Shown here: positions 61,987 to 64,000 of the stretch, piece after piece | Layout: each line of letters opens with the position of its first letter | Numbering within the stretch: position 1 is the first letter of the stretch | Source: Synechococcus sp. HJ21-Hayes | GTDB taxonomy: Bacteria; Cyanobacteriota; Cyanobacteriia; PCC-6307; Cyanobiaceae | Assembly: GCF_024345835.1 (NCBI RefSeq) | Contig: NZ_JAGQBW010000012.1 | Span: 1 to 64,000 of the forward strand | Direction: 5' to 3' | DNA length: 64,000 nucleotides | The notes under the pieces: generated by a model | Databases searched by the model: none | Told to the model about the DNA's origin: nothing | Seen by the model: the letters and a program-made list of their open reading frames with translations, nothing else | Made by a program: the position numbers and the translations under genes

Positions 61987-63291
61987 TCAGGGCATCGGGG
62001 TGAGACGGCTGCGGCTGGCCTGCACGGCCCAGAGGGCCATGGCTCCGTAGAGGAGGCAATAGAGCGGTGTGCCCCAGGACCAGTGCTGTTCCACCAACAG
62101 CCAGCTGGCCATCAGCGGTGCGGTGCCGGCAAACAGGGCCATGGCCAGGCTGTAGGCAATCGAGAACACCGCACAGCGCTGATGCATGGGCACCAGCGCT
62201 ACCCCGAGTACCCCCTGGGCCCCCATGGTGGCCATCAGCGGCAGCAGCATCAGCCCCTGCGCCACAGCCAGGTTGGCCAGGCTGCCCCCCTGGCCGATCA
62301 GCAGCGCCAGGGGCATCACCAGTAGAAGCAGCCCATTGCCCCAGCGGTTCACCCGGATCAAGCCGAAGCGATCCGCCAGTTGCCCGCCCATAACCACCAG
62401 AGGTAGCCCCAGGGTCTGCACCACGGTGGACACGCTGTTGGCCCCTGCAGGGCTGCCCGCCTGCTGGCCGGCGTGATCCACCAGGAACACGAAGCACACG
62501 TAGAACAGCACATTGGCGAAGCTCACCACGCCCATCACTTGCAGCACCAGCCGCCATTGCTGAGCCACCTGCTGCAGGCGCCAGCCCATGGCACCGCCGA
62601 GATCGCCAAGGCTGTGGATCGGTGGCGCGCCCTCATCCACGGGCAGCGTTTCGGGCATCGACCGGCGCATCCAGAGGCCCAGGCCCGCCACCGCCGCCCC
62701 CAGTAAAAACGGCAAACGCCAACCCCAGCTCGCCATGGCGGTGTCGCCGATTGCCCAGCCGATCAGTGCCGCGGTGAGGGACCCCAGGCTGAACCCCAGC
62801 AGCCCGCCGGCGGTGGCCAGGCTGGATACCAGCCCTGCATGGCCTGTGGCGGCGGCTTCGGTGGCGTACGTGATGCTGCCGGTGAATTCACCTCCCACCG
62901 AAAATCCCTGCACCATGCGCAGCAACACCAGTAGCAATCCGGCTGTCGCGCCGATCTGTTGATGGGTGGGCAGCAGGCCGATCAGGAGGCTCGACAGCCC
63001 CATGATCACGATGCTCAAGCTCAGCATCAGGCGGCGACCCAGCAGATCGCCCAACGGGCCCAGCACCAGGCTGCCCAGGGGGCGCATCAGGTAGCCCACG
63101 GCGAACACCCCGAAGCTGGCCATGGTCTGCAGAGCCGGCAGCTCGGCGGGGAAAAAGGCCCGGCCCAGGGCGCTGGCCACAAAGCCATACACCGCAAAGT
63201 CGTACCACTCGAGGGCATTGCCCAGCAGGGCTGCCACGGCCGCCAGGCGCCGCTGACGGGCCGTGAGCTCCAGCCCGACGTTCAGCTCCAT
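61987..63291 (-). CDS. MFS transporter, metabolite:H+ symporter type
   Basis: The product has 434 residues and twelve membrane helices. NALEWYDFAVYGFVASALGRAFFP and the loop GPLGDLLGRRLML (the MFS GDRxGRR-type motif), with GEFTGSITYATEAA, are typical of the MHS family (ProP/KgtP). The substrate is probably an organic acid or a compatible solute. It starts 10 bp within the 3' end of the decayed mscS and precedes the ATP-grasp gene on the same strand. Confidence 0.9.
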   Translation of the reverse strand: MELNVGLELTARQRRLAAVAALLGNALEWYDFAVYGFVASALGRAFFPAELPALQTMASFGVFAVGYLMRPLGSLVLGPLGDLLGRRLMLSLSIVIMGLSSLLIGLLPTHQQIGATAGLLLVLLRMVQGFSVGGEFTGSITYATEAAATGHAGLVSSLATAGGLLGFSLGSLTAALIGWAIGDTAMASWGWRLPFLLGAAVAGLGLWMRRSMPETLPVDEGAPPIHSLGDLGGAMGWRLQQVAQQWRLVLQVMGVVSFANVLFYVCFVFLVDHAGQQAGSPAGANSVSTVVQTLGLPLVVMGGQLADRFGLIRVNRWGNGLLLLVMPLALLIGQGGSLANLAVAQGLMLLPLMATMGAQGVLGVALVPMHQRCAVFSIAYSLAMALFAGTAPLMASWLLVEQHWSWGTPLYCLLYGAMALWAVQASRSRLTPMP

Positions 63292-63870
63292 GACGGCACG
63301 GTGCTGCGGTTGCCATCGCGTACGGCGTTGTACATCGAGGAAAGGATCTCCACCTTGGCCCTGGCGAAGGCGTCCTCAATGGAACCCAAGAGGGCTGAGA
63401 GGGTCTCGCGGTAGCGGTTCACATCTTCCACGCAGGCCGTGAGTTCGTAACTGATGTGATAGTCGTTCAGAGCTGTCTGCAGCACAAACGGTTCTGGCTC
63501 GGAGGGGATGTGGACGGTGGTTGTGGCGGCCAAAGCCATGGATTGGTTGATTTCACGACGGGCGAAGCTGAAGTTGACCACCGAGCTGCCGATCAAGGGG
63601 GCATTCAGACTGAGGTATTCGGCACCCTCACCAGCTCATGGCGCGGCGTGCAGATGTGGGCTACCAGCAGGGCCCGCTGTTGCACAACACTCGCTACACC
63701 ATTGATATCCACCCGGTCGCACTCCTGGAAGGCCCGCGTGTAGATCAGTATCAGGCCGGCAATTCCATGGTTGGCTGTAGCGGCGGGCCAGTTGCTGCCG
63801 GCTCACCCCCAAGGCTGCGCTGGCACGATCGTCCGCCCCCACCATCGTGCAAGGCGGCACGTTGTCCTCC
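63282..63870 (-). pseudogene. Decayed small-conductance mechanosensitive channel (mscS)
   Basis: The C-terminal MscS domain is readable in one frame (EPFVLQTALNDYHISYELTA, GVEILS-type KVEILSSMYNAVRDGN) at 63282-63600. Upstream, another frame gives LILIYTRAFQECDRVDING and VPNTSV, then a stop, and before that ADDRASAALGVSRQQLA in a third frame. This is the pore and beta domain of MscS broken by at least two frameshifts (near 63610 and 63780). The AUG frame at the window edge (to 64000) may be the start of the same gene but shows no clear homology. Confidence 0.75.
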
Positions 63871-64000
63871 GTGACGCTTGGGGTTGCACGCTGCTGTCTC
63901 GGGCCAGTTCCAGCAGCTGCCTCACCCTGAGCAGCGGGGCCGTGGTTGCCGTCACCAGCGGCGTGGCTTCCAAAGCTGAAGGAATCATGAAGGTGCTCAT

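Overview
The window looks like a piece of a high-GC picocyanobacterial chromosome (Synechococcus/Cyanobium type). The evidence is the gene content: an RpaB-type regulator beside a one-helix high-light-inducible protein, a cyAbrB regulator, an IdiA/FutA iron-binding protein, a group 2 RpoD-like sigma factor, CGLD27, and small families typical of cyanobacteria (DUF3136, DUF2811, DUF2808, DUF3318, DUF3386, DUF4912). This placement rests on family recognition only; no 16S rRNA gene is present.

Region by region. 1-2.3 kb is a worn accessory edge: the start of an IS5-type transposase abuts an AraC-type regulator that has lost its DNA-binding half. 2.3-12.9 kb is largely core: iron ABC transporter (futB, idiA/futA), rpaB with hli, cyAbrB, a group 2 sigma factor behind a cyclopropane-fatty-acid synthase, and Hsp20. 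Two ribbon-helix-helix paralogues lie at 0.9 and 9.4 kb; the second precedes a DUF4912 gene whose ribosome binding site is buried in a long hairpin.

13.3-24 kb is the most striking accessory region. A C39-peptidase ABC exporter and an HlyD adaptor are preceded by four small genes with double-glycine leaders (16789-17867), which together form a candidate bacteriocin/microcin-like system. Immediately upstream on the same strand is a cell-surface polysaccharide module: UDP-glucuronate decarboxylase, UDP-glucose dehydrogenase, a cellulose-synthase-like GT2, a GH26-like periplasmic glycosidase and a barrel-like envelope protein. 24.4-27.1 kb holds secreted and envelope proteins of unknown function.

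27.1-34.2 kb is a sulfatase island. A type I sulfatase is followed by its formylglycine-generating enzyme, which is split by a complete 1242-bp ISAs1-family element with 17-bp terminal inverted repeats and a 10-bp target duplication; two AraC regulators flank it. After this come an SBF-type transporter, a DUF202 protein and a short overlapping ORF. 34.4-48.8 kb returns to housekeeping: CbiX with a His-rich tail, a GMC oxidoreductase, tRNA-fMet, DUF475, a small transaldolase, the DUF3318-rsfS-CGLD27-asparaginase row, carB and glutathione reductase.

49-64 kb is mixed stress and membrane functions: ArsR, a P-type ATPase coupled to a phosphoribosyltransferase, DUF4912, a GST, MscL, a universal stress protein, a Pmp3-like peptide, a PGM1-like ATP-grasp ligase next to an MFS transporter, and a decayed MscS gene at the right edge.
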